Assembly: GCA_017311315.1 (NCBI GenBank)
Contig: CM029645.1
Coordinates: forward strand, 27,057,627-27,121,626
Direction of reading: 5' to 3'
DNA from: Dendrocalamus latiflorus
Lineage: Eukaryota; Streptophyta; Magnoliopsida; Poales; Poaceae
DNA length: 64,000 nucleotides
The position numbers and the translations under genes were made by a program. Below, piece by piece: positions 34,988-47,933 of this stretch. Numbering within the stretch: the stretch's first letter is position 1; every line of letters starts with the position of its first letter. Under the pieces are notes generated by a model. It was not told the origin of the DNA. It was given only the letters and a program-made list of their open reading frames with translations, and made no database searches.

Positions 34988-36760
34988 TGTTAGAGTACAA
35001 TATATTTGGTAGGATAGAGTTCATGGGATTACAATCCCTTGTACCATCTTGTCCCCCAAGTCTTGTACCTCTATATATACCGCCCGAGAGGCTTAATGCA
35101 ATACATCCAATTCCACCCAATTCTATCTTCCTTCATGGTATCACAAGTCTAGGTTTAGATCCTAGCCCTAGCCGCCGCTCACTTCCGCACCGCGCGCCCC
35201 CGGGGAGATCTATCTCCGCCGGGGGCAGCGCCACCGTTTAGGCGGTGGATCCTATTGATCCGCCCGCCATGGTCGTCGTCGTCGTCACGCAGCAGATCGA
35301 GCTTCCCTCCTCGTGATCATCCTCGTTGCGGTCAGGCTGCCGCCGCTATGTTCCCCAGGCTCGTCGCTGGTTGTCACCGTCACCCCCTCCCAGACCTCCA
35401 CGCGCCATCCACCGCCTGGAGGTGCTGCCGGCCGCCGCCTGCGGGATCTGCACCCGACCGGCTCCACCGTCTGGCGCTGTCGCCCGCCGGCCCCTCCGCC
35501 GCCTCAGCCTCCGCCTGCAGTCTACCGCCTGCCATATCTGTGCCCGCTGGCTCCGCCCGCCGTCCACCGCCTGGAGGTGACGCCGGCCGCCTCCGCTGCC
35601 AGCGCCCACCGACCGCGCCCACTGCTGCCCCCTTCCACTCGACACCGATTGGAACTCAGATCCATTCGGGAGTAGCAGTAGGTACCTTAAAAAAAAGATA
35701 GAGGATCAGGCTAGGTGTACCCAGTGAGTTGCACATCGAGGAATATCCCACTCTGCCGTTGTATCTTTTCCCTTTTTTCCCAATCACTGATCGGGGTTGA
35801 GTCGCCCACCGCCCGTTGACCTCGCACGTATCTACTCCGACATCGGTGTCGACTACACCAGCCTCTGCCTCTTCGACTGTGCGGCCAGGCCGGGCACGTG
35901 ATGTCGAGGGGACGCCTTCACGCGTTGCGTCTCGATCATCCCGTCCGCACATCTTCATCGCCGGTTCGTCATCGCCACCACAGATCGGGACGCCTCCACC
36001 GACTTCTTCCATCGTCGTCCCGCCTCGCGCGTACTCGGTCTGATCAGCCGATTGTGCGCGATCCACCCGGCTCCCGTGACGTCCGTCGTCGAGAACTACG
36101 CGCATCTTCTCCGAGCAACAGGGCTGCTGCTGTGTCGCCTCCTCGTGCCGCAGCACCGCCGCACATGTGTCCCCTCGCCGTTGCATCTACGTCGTCGTTC
36201 CCTGTGCATCGACAACTGTGCTGCGCAACCTCTTGTGCGCCATCTGTCTGCACCTGGTATTCGTCATACTGATCGGGACCTCATCGCCGACATCGAGTGC
36301 TACCGCCGCCGCCGTACCTTGCGTCAGGACTGCTCGCCTTCGCGCAAGAGCGTCCGCCGGACTGCTCGCCTCCGGGTAGGAGAGTCCGCTCCCACATTGC
36401 TCCTTCTTCGTCCAGCACAACCACGCCTGGTTGGGGCTCTCTCCCTTGTACGTCCGGTCCTGGCAACACCGGTGCGTGCTTTCGTCCACGACGCGTTGCC
36501 GGGTCTGGCAAATCTGGCACACGCCTCGGCTCTAGCGGCTTGACTGCATCGACCCTCCCGTTCCCGTCCCGTCTGCCTCGATTGCATCGCCGTTTTTCAT
36601 CTACATCCTCGACGGCCCTGACTGCGTCGACCTCGGCATCGCCCCCCTCCACGACGACTGCCTCAACGCGTCTCCATCATCACCATGGCGCCTCTTTTGC
36701 GCCCGCAGCTTCATGAGCGATCGCCTCGACATCGGTAACCCGACCACGACTACGTCGACC
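34988..36760 (+). mobile_element. Copia-like LTR (148 bp), primer-binding site and GC-rich internal region, 3' LTR missing
   Basis: The LTR runs TGTTAGAGTA (34988) to ccttca (35135), with a TATA-like ctctatatata and the family signature accgcccgagaggctt. The next base starts TGGTATCA, the initiator-Met tRNA primer site of plant copia elements. The following 1.6 kb is C-rich and holds only overlapping composition-driven ORFs; I see no gag or pol. No second LTR was found, so the 3' end is truncated. It is a relative of the complete small element at 44653-46270. Confidence 0.7.
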
Positions 36761-37496
36761 ACTCGAGTCTTGACCTAGCTCATTTGAATACTCGTGTCTG
36801 AATGGTTTACCTGCATGTATCAATACTGCATGTGCTAATTCAGGTTTCCCGGACTTCTATTTTTTTTCCTTTTGAGATATGGTTTTTCTACATTATTCTT
36901 GTCCAAATCTAGGTTGTACGTACATCAACTTTACTTATACCCACTTAGACACATGTAGAAAGCGCGCGCGCCAAATACTGATCACTCATCTCTGTTTAAC
37001 CTTTCTTTAACATCAAAATGATAATTACAAATTTTATTATTATCAACATGTAAGTATACTTTACATAATATGACTTTCTACTGAAGTTATTCATACGTTA
37101 CGTACATCCATGCATGTAACAGTAACAAATGAGAAAGTGCGCACAAGAACTAGAAACTTTCAGACACACACGCGACGGTATCTCGAGGAAGACGATGAAC
37201 ACGGAAGAACACACAGTTTGTGACGCTGCAAACTGCCTAGAGTCGTTTTCTGTTTTTCCGTTTTTGACTCAACTAGAACTAGGGATGTTGCGATGTCGGG
37301 CAATTGCCCATCAGTGTTCGCAAACTCCACAGCAATCTTGTTGCCTTCAACGTAACACACTTAGCGACCACCCGAATCGACGAGGGGCTATTATTGGGAA
37401 AGGGTTCTCGCGCTACCTCAGGACCACGATCACCTCGGAGGAACGACACCCATTGGAGAACATACCTCGAGTTAAGTCCCCAAGTCAACCTCGGGC
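36761..37496. other. No gene seen; left part of the older LTR begins within
   Basis: Up to about 37360 the sequence is AT-rich and unremarkable. From about 37365 it takes on the composition of the LTR that continues to 40460. Confidence 0.4.
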
Positions 37497-37740
37497 GGAC
37501 TACACCAGATCGGCCCCGGAGACGTTCGAGACCGACCCCGGGCGAGGTGCACAAGACCGGCCCCGGAGGCGTCCGGAGCTAACCCCGAGTGAGGTGCGCA
37601 AGACCGGCCCCAGAGGCGAACGATGTTAACCCCGGGCAAGGTGCGTAAGACCGGCCCCGAAAGCGTCCGGGGCCAACTCCGAGAGAAGTGCGCGAGGTTG
37701 ATCCTAAGAGGGTCCGGGACCAATCTCGGGCGGGGTATGC
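37497..37740. repeat. 47-bp minisatellite in an LTR, at least five units
   Basis: Units start at about 37497, then 37544, 37591, 37638, 37685 and 37732, exactly 47 bp apart. The consensus begins gaggtgcgcaagaccggccc. The sixth unit is interrupted after nine bases by the solo LTR and resumes at 40164. Confidence 0.9.
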
Positions 37741-40163
37741 TGTAACACCCCGCCCACCCTCTGGGCCAGAATGTTATCACCTCCGCATACTCTTACCATT
37801 TCGACAACACTAGGAGAATTTAAGCCAACACTAAGATTGTTCATATTGCTGCGTTCGGATACAACATTGTATTTTTAGCGATTACTTTAGCCTAGTAAAG
37901 GCTAGATAAACAGACAAGAGGTGATACAAAGAGTGCTGCTGGTTCGTGCCAATTATTCATGTGCTATTCCCGCCCATACATGTCGTCCTCAACGATCACC
38001 TAAAAATATCAATGAAGCAAGGGTGAGTCCACCGACTCAGCAAGTACATAACAGAACGATAGGCACTACCAACATAAGTAAGCATTTAAACATAATCCAC
38101 ATATATCATCTTGTTCGTGTCATCATTCACATAGCCAACCATTGCTATGCCATCAATGCAATGCTTCATTACTTTACATGCTCATATGCTCACCACTTTG
38201 CAAGTACCGGTACTGCCGAGTGAACACCCGTCGATGTTCACCCGTCGTGGGCCCGCCCTCTTAGGCACGGGACCCCTCCACTCCCGTGGAGGCCTACCGA
38301 AGCAGGTCTTACTCAAGAGCACTCCGGATTAGTCCGCTAGCTTTACTCATAGTTAGGGACTTTCTCACCGCCCTCACTCTTGAGTGCTCCTCATGCAAAT
38401 GCATATGCCCATGATCATAATCATGCTCATTATTAACATTATTAGCAGATAAGCATCATTGCCTACCCCACTCCATCATCTTTGCCATCATTTACCGTGC
38501 AACCTTATGTCATGTAAACATCCCATTTCCACAGAGATATCATGTAATCAACGCATTTCCACATAAATATCATCATATCAGGTAAACATCGCATATTCAT
38601 AAACCTTGGTCTACCGCCCTACCATGTACTTGCCTGTTAGCCAAACGGAGCGGAACGACGTACGGACGACGTCGACTCAGGACCTCCACCTGTGCAAGCG
38701 ATTAATTCAACTTAACATGTTGAAACGAAACCAGAGATTAAATAGGCGACGACTGCCTACACGTAAATCCTGAGCTTGGCGTAAAAACACACGGGTTTTC
38801 AGGGATCTGTCGTGCATGCCCCAGAAACCCCCTTTTTTTTCCTTTCCTTATTTCCCTTTTTTTCTTGCTTGGCCGAATGGCCTCGCTCCTCCTGCACTTC
38901 ATGCCACTCTCTCTCTTCTCCCCATTTCTTTTGGCCAAAGGGGCCTCCCCTCCACAAGTCTCTCTCTCTCCACTCTATCTGGCCAGAGGGCATCCTCCTC
39001 CCCTCACCGGCCTCGCCTGGGGCGGTGCGGCAGCACGTGGCCGGCGCCCTCGCCGGCCCCCCTCCACCGCCGACGGCCCCCTGCCTTCTCCTCCTCCGCC
39101 CCCTCTATCCCCCTCGCGTGCGGCGCTCGGGCGCAGCTATGGCGGCGCGGTGGCGCGTGGCTGGCGCGGCGTCGCCGGCCCCCCCTCACCGCCGACAGCC
39201 CCTTCGCTGGCCCCCGCCTCCGCCTCCTCCTCTCCCCGTCCCCTCTCTCTCTAGCGCGGCGCTTCTCCGGTGGCTTGAGGGCGCGCAGGCGGGCTCGGCC
39301 CGCCGGCCTCGGGCCCGCCATCAAACGGCTCCTCCGCTGCTCCCCTGCAACACCGCCTCCCCTACGCCACCCCTTCGACTTGCCGGCCTCAGGCCGCCGA
39401 CCCCTGCGCGAGCGCAGGTCGGTGCTCGGCCTCGCCCCCTACTGGACTCGAGCTCGCCGGCCACGGTTCTTCACCGGCCGGCCACTCTCCTATACGGGGA
39501 TGGTTCGCTATTTCTCTACCATACGCAAGATTGGGGAGGCACACCTCACTTGGCTCGGGTTCCCGGTGGTTGGGGTTGTCGACGGCGTCGGCTTATTGTC
39601 GCCGCCTTCACTCCCGCCTTCCCCTTGCTGTCATGGCCGGCTGCTCCCTTGCCTCTCCTCTTCGGCTCTTCTCTTCTCTGGGGTGAGCTTGGAGGTTGTG
39701 CTTGGATCTTGGGGTGGCTCTCGGCTTGGCAGAAAAGTGGAGCAGGTGGGGTAGCTGTGTTGTCTTGTCTACTTAAGAGGCATGGTTATCCCTCTCACTG
39801 CGAAATGTCACTTCTACCCCTCCCTTTTTGCCTTGGCTGGCTGTGGCCCGAAGGGCTATTTGGTCCAACGGGTATGTTGGCTTTGGAGTTTTTTACTGCA
39901 GCGGTAAGTCGGTAATAAAGGTAAGGTTAGACTTTGCCGGATGATGAATACCCACGTCGCGAGACGGTGCCGACTGTCCCTAGGCGGTCCGGGAACCTCT
40001 GAGAGCGCTAATTATACGGCTCTCTAGACGGTGCCGACCGTCCTTGGATGGTCTGGGAACCTCTATGCGCGATAATAAATCGATACTCCAAAAGTCGATG
40101 GGTCTGACGGCAAAACCTTCTTTATCTCTAATGTTTTCCTTTATGCAAATTTGGGGTATTACA
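37741..40163. mobile_element. Solo LTR, 2.4 kb, TSD TATGC
   Basis: It begins TGTAACACCCCG and ends ggggtattaca, with TATGC on both sides (37736-37740 and 40164-40168). It contains a ccgactcagcaa motif, a very GC-rich segment (38990-39500) and a direct repeat of agacggtgccgac at about 39963 and 40024. The 367-codon ORF at 38812-39915 and its overlapping partners are proline/arginine-rich composition artefacts. The long LTR with no internal domain indicates recombination between the two LTRs of a full element. Confidence 0.85.
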
Positions 40164-40458
40164 TATGCGAGCCCGACCCCGGACATGGCAGGGCCCACCC
40201 GAAGCAAGTGACCGAAATGCCCGCAGAAGTAGGCTAAACCCTAAGGCAAAGTTATAACTACACTGGCCACCCCCTCTCCCTCTATAAATAGAACCCCTTA
40301 TAATGGGAGAGGGGAAGCCATTTTGTAACTTTAGACTTCATATGAAATTCACTTGGTGGTTGTGTGCTTCTCCTTAGATCTCTTCGCACCCTTGGAGGTC
40401 TTCGCATCCGACCGGGGGTGCTTCCAAGTTTACTCTTTGGACTTGTACCGATGACAAT

Positions 40459-41040
40459 CAGTTTATATATGGTGTTCAATTGAATTGAATCTAGAAGTCA
40501 CAGTAAAAATAAGAAACAAAACAATTTGATTTTGTAAATCAGAGGAAATTACTGTTTGTGTCTTGTCTGATTTTAGTAGTCTGTTAAGTCGTTATTCGGT
40601 TTCGGTAGTCTCGGGCTAGCCCTCCAAGGCTTGTATCGTTTGAACTGTTTCAGTTTCTGTTTTTGTTTCCTATCTTAATGAATATGACACACAAGTTCAT
40701 GTGCGTTCCTGAAAGAAAGTTGTCCGAAAGCATTAATGTCGTACTCGATCGTGTGATGGTGGACTATGCAGGCATCGAATTACAAGTGAATCTGACAAAT
40801 GTTGATGAACTCACAACTGGCTAGGGGCGTGCACAACACAGACAGCAACCCTAGGTACGTCTGAACAGTTGCCTAGCCTAGCTAGCCGGTCATCCTCACA
40901 CCATCGAGTACTTGAGTTGACCAGTTTATATATGATGTTCAATTGAACTAAATCTAGCAATCACAGTAAAATTAAAAAACAAAACCATTTGATTTTGTAA
41001 ATCAGAGGAAAATACTGTTCGCTTCTTGTGTGATTTCAGC
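40459..41040. repeat. Direct repeat pair of about 117 bp (40459 and 40922)
   Basis: cagtttatatatggtgttca at 40459 recurs with few changes at 40922. The similarity runs through gattttgtaaatcagaggaaa and on to a ctgatttta/gtgatttca segment. The spacing is about 463 bp. The first copy starts exactly where the older LTR ends. Confidence 0.75.
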
Positions 41041-42386
41041 TGTCTATAGTAGGTACGAAAGGTAGGTGATGAGAGGTTCAGAGCAGTAAGTTTTGCATAT
41101 ATGAAATTAAAGTCGAGACTAACCAATCAATCAATCCATGGGCCTGGAATGGGGGCATGCATTTTGGAGGAGAATCACAAGAATCCCAATTCCCTCTGTA
41201 GGTAAGTTCTGCTGTCTCCAGGTTGATCGCCTCTCGCCGTCGCCGTGGAAGAAGAAGGTGGGTCGCTTCACCTTCTTGGGCTGAAGATAGGAAATGGACT
41301 TAGCCCATTTAAACGGGCCAGTCGCGTGGCCTCCCTGAAAGATGCAAACCTCCAAGGAAGAAGGCCCATATGGCTGTTGTTTATTCGGCCCATTTTTTTC
41401 TTTTTTCTTTGCCTGGTGATCATGAATAAGACTAATCCGTCCTCTTCTACATCCGGTCATCAGCATAATTTAATTTATTCAAACTCTATTATCTCTCGCT
41501 GCTTAAACTTCTTTGGATAATTAAATTCCTTCCCATCGACGAGACCTTGGATGTATGAAGTTGTTCCAGTATCCTATTGCAGCCACAAGTCTGCAGATAT
41601 AATATAGTTAAATAGTTGGACTGCAGCCTGCAGCATTACAATACTCTCTTAAAAATAAAATTGCCAAGACTGCCGTGTCTCTTGCTAAGATGCTTCCTCT
41701 TGGTTCTAGATGGCCGCTGTTTGCACAAACTAATTAATTAACTAGAAGAAAGCCTAAAGCAATTCAACTTCTGAGTTAACAAAACAACTTTCCCCACAAC
41801 CACTTGATCCCTACATGGCTACACATGGGTACTGGTATTATGAAATCCATCTGCACCAGTCCATATATTATTAAAGTGTCAAGTTTGTCATCTTGAGAGC
41901 CATTCTTTCTTTAAAAAGAATTGGCTTCAAGAGATTATGTCTGATTTGCAGTTTAAAATGTTCACAAGATAGAAACGGCAGTATTACACCTCATTTTATT
42001 GTGATGTTCCCAACATTACCATATTTAATTCAAGGGTTAATATATAGTTGCCTCCAACTGGAATACTCATCTATCTCCCTTCTGTTTTATTATGTTACAG
42101 TAAGTTTTGCATCAAAGAAACCTCGGCAGTACGCAAACAATCAAGTAGTTGAAACTTCTGTACTTACTGTTTCATTTCTAGTAGTCATCTGGAGTGATCT
42201 TCCGGGAAGAATCCCACCGCCACCATCATAGGATAGGATAGGAGTACGTACCAATAACAATTGATTAGATAGATAGACAGATTGTTCTCGCGGATCGATT
42301 AGATTGCCCGGGAAGTCGGGAACAGCTCAACACCACATGCAAGCAAGCACTTTGTACCAGCTGCACCTCTCTGCATGCAGATACTG
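41041..42386. other. Intergenic, no gene supported
   Basis: The short ORFs at 41131-41520 and 41893-42231 lack domains and conserved starts. Confidence 0.5.
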
Positions 42387-43830
42387 TCGCATCGAATACC
42401 CTAATCAAAGAGGGACGATTGGTTGTCTCTGTTTTTTGAAATCCTTAGTGTTTGATAAAGGTTTTGACCGCGTGGCGTTCGGTTGCTCGCTTGATCTTCA
42501 ACTAATTTGTACGTACTCAAACTTTGACACCAGAAGCAGAACCTCGATCACTTGTGCCTTCGAGAATTTAGTGCCCGTGAGAAAACCGTCAAAGCCTCAC
42601 GTGAGAAAATACCCTCACGGCACCCCTCAAACCCTAGCACAAAAACTCTCAAAGCTTTCTCCTCAAAAACCGTCAAAGCCCCCGGAAGTCCTCGGTTAAC
42701 TCTTAACCTCTTCCTCCTTTTATATGCTAGAACCCTAAACTTTATCCTCATCAACACAGGTACGAAATCCTATCTGATTCTAAAAATCAAGGGACTCGAA
42801 ACCCTTCCAAACACGGGTTTTCAAAAACTGACAATTATGGACACCTTCCATAATTCCTTACAACTCATCACGTGTCGAAGCCTCCAGGACAGCACCTCCC
42901 ATAGCTTCTCCACGCATCATCCATCTTTGATATCCACATGCTCTAGCGTGAGCCCGACCATCTCATGACATCCTTGACCGCCTAGACATTAGATTTCCCC
43001 CTCCTAGTTCCGGTCCTACTCGTCACCGACCATGACCATCTCCACACCCAACCTTAACATGAAAAGACCAAAAAACTTTTTCTTTCGGCACAAGTTCTCT
43101 CCAATTTGACCAACGTCAAATCACACATGCATAACACACCCTCATCCGTCAATAAACACGAACCAGATCATCCAGGATCTCATTTTCCAACGCTTTTCAA
43201 AAAAATCAACTTCAGCCACCCAAAACAACCTAGTCTAACCACCATGCACAGGCCGGTCTGACCGTTGGCCCAACACAAAGCCTACGACTATTGACCATGA
43301 AGCCTACGTCAACCGATCGCGAAACCTATGACTATCGATCGCGAAGTCTACGATAACCAATCATGAAACATACGACTACTGATCACAAAAAGCCTACAAC
43401 TACCGATCAGGCACTATAGCTATGACTACCGACTAGATACTGTAGATCCAACTAATGACCGGTTACTGTAGCTTCAACTACTGACCAGTTACTATAACTC
43501 TGACCATCGATCGGGTACTGTAGCTTACGACTACTAATTGGGCACTGTAGCAACCAGCCGGTTTGCTATAGCTTACGACCGTTTAACTGTAGCTTACGAT
43601 CATCGACCAGGCATGGTCGACCAGCCGTGGTTGTTCTGCCAGGGTCATTTAGCCATGGTTGTTCAGCCGTGGTCGACCTGCCGTGGTCGATCTACTGATC
43701 GGACCGCCCGACACAAGGTCGATCAGACCACCGACTACCGTCCATGGCTGAAGCCTGCCGGTCAGACTACCCAATACAAGGTGGTCAAACCACTTAATCT
43801 GAGTATTCCGGTAATTCTAGATTTATCATA
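42387..43830. mobile_element. LTR-family fragment (copy A; relatives at 49210 and 50842)
   Basis: It shares, in order, the aatcaaagagggacgattg segment, aagcagaacctcgatcac, caaaccctagca, tccttttatatgctagarc and gtgtcgaagcctccaggac with 50842-51890. It then passes into a degenerate array of ctgtagcttacgacc-type motifs (43230-43800), also seen at 52030-52370. The opening resembles LTR starts of the SIRE/Maximus copia group (gcaattaagagggggtgaat); that naming is from memory. No coding region remains. Confidence 0.55.
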
Positions 43831-44652
43831 GTGCATCGACCACAACTTTCACAAGCATAAATTTCAATACAACTCAAATATTTATTATTTATCATCATTA
43901 TATTTCCGACTTGTCCACATGATTCAACAGATAATGAATCTACTAGATCGTCTTTGTTTTCCCCATTGTCGGTCACTAATTAGTACTCTTCAACTAAGGG
44001 CAGCTCACATGTTCCAGAGCATTGGTGCCGATTGTTTATGACTCCTCCCCGAGGTAGCAGTAGTAGCAGTTAACTTTGCCTGTTTCAACTGGAAGTTCTC
44101 AACGGAAGGACAGAGTCACAGAGTAGCTTGACATTGTTATTACTAGCTGCTAAGTTCCTCATAAAACTTGATAAAGACTCACGGAGCTTCGGAAAAAAAG
44201 CAAGAAGCATTTAACAATGGTTGGATGAACTGTTTATTATGTAGATACGTTGGAAATAAATAAGGATCTCCTGCGGAATCATCACCCATGCAATTTGATC
44301 TGGTCCCATTAATCCAAATAAACTAAGCCGGACTGTTTGAATTTGTCACCAGAAAGTCTTGATGACTCTACCAGCTGTAACAAAATAATGCATTGAGGTG
44401 ATGCAGCTAAACTATAGCCATAATCTCAAATGCTAAAATATTGCCATGCAATGTTTTAAAAGTCCGCATTGTTTCTATTGCTTTGTGGTCCTTGATAGTG
44501 AAATTTGACAGTTAATTAGCCAGCTAGATGATGATGTTAAAAGGTATACTGATGGTTATTATTTCTGGTACAATTGGAGCCGAAATATATACAGTGCAAA
44601 TGTCCGTGCACTGAATAGTTCATTTTGGCTTGAGAGTTGAAGTAAACCCAAC
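43831..44652. other. Intergenic, no gene supported
   Basis: AT-rich with no recognisable ORF or repeat structure, ending at the TSD of the compact LTR element. Confidence 0.5.
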
Positions 44653-46270
44653 TGTTAGAGTATATTGGTATATTTCTATATTTGGTACTTTAGAATTTGT
44701 AATCATGTGATACCTGTCTTATCTCTAGAAGAGGCTTTTTGTCTTCCAAGCCTTGTATTCTATATAAACCGCCCTTGAGGCTCAATATAGATCAAACATT
44801 GCAGTATATTCATCTTCCTACATGGTATCAGAGCGGCGCCGCTCCTGAGCCGCCGCCTCCACAGCTTCCGTTGCGCCGCCCCTGGAAGATGATCTCGTCT
44901 CCATGATCTCCCACGAGGGCTGCGCAACTAGTAGTTTAAGTCGTGTCACCGATCATCCGATCGGTTATCAATTAGAGTTTTCCTCGGTCATCTTTAGATC
45001 GGATTTTCTCTACTTTTTCCGATCATAGATCGGTTTGCGTCGCCCTGCAGACCCATCGATGTTACTTGGATCCGGACTTCACCGCCTTGGCTTCGACCTC
45101 TTCGTTGCCTCCTCTTCTCCGATAATGTTGTGTGATGCAACGTGCTCACCGACATGGCCCTCCCTCCACGGCCTTTTGAGCGCTCCATCTACCTTTGTCA
45201 TCACGTCAGATCATCATCATCGCCCCATTGTCCGCGAGCACAAGCCGTCGTTCCACCGAGAGCCCACAATTGTGGTCATGCCATCGACATGCACAGGCTG
45301 CCGCTACATCACCCCTTCGGCTGCAGTGTAGCTGCCCGTGGTCACCACTGCCATCGTCGATGCCACCATCCTCATCTTGGCGCTTCTTTGCGCCGATGGG
45401 CTTCTCTCCGCCCAGATCTAGAGCCGGCTCTCTCCATCGCTCTTCCCCACAATCCCAAATCCGGGCTCCCCGACCGCTGGTGCCGCTGCCTCCACCTTAC
45501 CCCAGCCTTCTCTGGCACTGTCGCGACCGTATCTAGCCTTCTCCACATCAAATCCGGTGGTGCCTCACTCAAATCCAGCCTCCTCGCTAGATTCGCCCAG
45601 GCCTCCCTCTGCTTCATCTTCGACTACGGCAGGATGGCTACAGTCGATCGACCACGGCCAGACGACCACGGTGGCTCCGAACGGTTCCCTGTAGCTCCAA
45701 TCGGTTCCCTCGGATGACCTCTCTCTGCTCCTTTCTCTCACCTTCTAGGTCGACCACGGCCGGACGACATTGGAAACCTCTTCACCGACCTCGGCCATGA
45801 CCTCTCCTACATCAACTCCACTACCTCGATCATAGCGACGACCTCGACACCAGATACCTCGACATGCCCCCTCCTCCATGGCTACAACCATGGTCACCTC
45901 ACTCTCAGCTACCTCGGCAACAGAGGGCTATCATTAACTTGAGCAAACTCGTTGGTTCCCTCTACAGTCATCGTGTCCGCGATGCCACAGCAGTTTCTGA
46001 CTCTCCTGTTGCGATTGCTGGGGATGTCAATCCGACAGTTTCCCCACCTTTGGCTTCCTCTCCAGTCTGACTGTCCACGACGCTCCTGCTGTCCGCGAGA
46101 TGTTAGAGTATATTGGCATATCTCTATATTTGGTAGTTTAGGATTTGTAATTTTGTGATACCTGCCTTATCTCTAGGAGATGTTTCTTGCTTTCCAAACC
46201 TTGTACTCTATATAAACCGCCCTTGAGACTCAATATAGATCATTCATTGCAGTATATTCATCTTCCTACA
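44653..46270 (+). mobile_element. Compact non-autonomous copia-like LTR element, both LTRs 170 bp
   Basis: The 5' LTR is 44653-44822 and the 3' LTR 46101-46270, both TGTTAGAGTATATTGG to tcttcctaca, about 90% alike by eye. TGGTATCAGAGC (44823-44834) is an exact initiator-Met primer site. The flanking 5-mers are CCAAC and CAAAC, one mismatch from a target duplication. The 1.28-kb interior is C-rich and encodes no gag, protease, integrase or RT, so movement would depend on an autonomous partner. The ORF at 45142-45717 has no recognisable domain. Confidence 0.88.
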
Positions 46271-47596
46271 CAAACCATAAGCCTTTTCTTTTTGGAAGAA
46301 AAGATATAGCACCATTTTCAGATCAATACTCCCACATCGTTAATTTAGTTGCCATTGTCATGTTCAAAAGGAGCAGAGCTGATTAGCCAATGAACAAGCA
46401 ACGACAGTAAACTACTTACAGAATGCATCTCTGTCCAGTGTTTATTGTATAGGTGTAGAAGGGTAGAAGTTTCAGAATATTTAAAGTAGGAAAAGTGGTC
46501 CAAGTATACTAGTTTCTAATTTATTTAGATACAGCAATAATTGAAAAATATTGCGAAGAATTATCCGAACAGGTAATAATATATTTTCCATAATTCAAAT
46601 GTTGGCTTTTGCCATATTGCAACTAGTAGCCCTTGCAAATTAACATTTTGCAAGACTTGAAAATAAATATGAAAAAAATCATTGACAAGACATGATATTT
46701 ACAAGGGCACATGTTTTCCTTCCATGATGCCATTATCTTGGCAACTAGCTAGTACGCAATTCGAGTAAGGAGTCATTAACAAGAGTTGGTCCTTTCTTCT
46801 TTCTTTCTGTCTTGGAACTGCTTTAAAAAGACTACTTGGTGGAAGATTGTCGAAAGGGATGGAGCATTGTAAGCCTCTTGATTGATTGCAATGCTAGCCT
46901 GTGCCGGTAGGATCGTTTGATCCACCAAACCCAAGATTTTGTACTAACAAAGCTATACCTTCTTTTATTTAACAAAGTAACATAAGACCAAGGTGAGGGA
47001 CTGCATGAGACGAAAAGAAATGCAGATGTAGTTGAGCTGTCCTCTTGCACATGGAGTTACATTGACATTGGCAATAGTTTTTGTTTTCAGATCGATGTGC
47101 CGGCCGGGTTCTCTGATGACTGATGCCAGCTTCAGGCCGTCAGCTCCTCTCCGTTACCCCTTCCTATTTTCTTATAGAATTTCTGTAAATGTTTGACTGA
47201 AATCTAGAGATAAAAGGTATCAGAGATCAATATTGCATTTTGGTTCTACTAGCAAGGGAAAAATCTAAGGAACAAGAGATAAATTTGTACGATATTTCTC
47301 GGCATTTAATGTGTACACTACTAGTTTAAAATAATGTGTATACTATTTTTGTTTTCTGGTTTTCTTTATGAAAAGGGATGAAATAACATTCAATCAAGTT
47401 TGCTGATGTCTAGATTGTTGCGCAAACGACAGCGGCCACATTTGACACAGCAAATCAGGACATCTATCTATGACGCCAAGAGGAAGACTTCAAATTTGCA
47501 GTACCTATTAGTCGAAAGGGAAGAAAAAGCATCATATCAAATGATGCGCAAAAGATATTGCTAGGTAAGCATGAGCCATTAAAGACAAGACAGTCT

Positions 47597-47630
<34 letters not shown>

Positions 47631-47933
47631 ATGCATGAGCTCTCCACAGAGAGGAGAAGGGGAAGGAGGAAACGCAAGGTTGAAGAAGGCGAGGCAAGCG
47701 CCGTTAGGTGACAGAGGAGGCGACGCGTGTAAACGTTGAAGAATGCTCCTCCGCCGTCCTTGTTTAATGCCTGGCCTGCTATAGATAACAGTGGTCAGAT
47801 TCAGAGAGAAGGCCGAGGCGAGGAGGACCCAGAAGAAACGTCTCCTCATAACTAGCATACGGCTACGTCTACGGTCCCCACAAAATCCTCTCTCTTCAGT
47901 TCATCAAGCTCTCCAGTTCTCTCCTCTTCTTCC
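46271..47933 (+). promoter_or_regulatory. Upstream region of WRKY gene 2 with a (GA)n tract
   Basis: No gene is seen from 46271 to 47580. A run of about 14 GA units lies at 47599-47628, roughly 310 bp before the ATG, followed by CT-rich leader sequence (47880-47930). GA-rich tracts near plant start sites can bind BPC-type proteins; a role here is inference. No clear TATA box. Confidence 0.4.

Larger units (their letters stand above)
37365..40460. mobile_element. Older gypsy-like LTR, split by a solo LTR
   Basis: The left portion (about 37365-37740) holds the 47-bp minisatellite; the right portion (40164-40460) has a ctctataaatag TATA box at about 40280 and ends gatgacaatca at 40460. The portions join cleanly when 37741-40163 and one TATGC are removed. 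The left end is approximate and the internal region is absent. Confidence 0.6.

Noticed and set aside
35255..36716. Many ORFs of 100-176 aa on both strands
   Set aside because: C-rich internal region after a copia LTR and primer site; no gag or pol motifs and no consistent frame.
38812..39915. 367-codon ORF
   Set aside because: It lies wholly within the solo LTR (TSD TATGC), overlaps other equally long frames and is proline/arginine-rich without any domain; a composition artefact.
45035..45717. 191-aa ORF and neighbours
   Set aside because: Interior of the non-autonomous LTR element; histidine/serine-rich, no recognisable domain.
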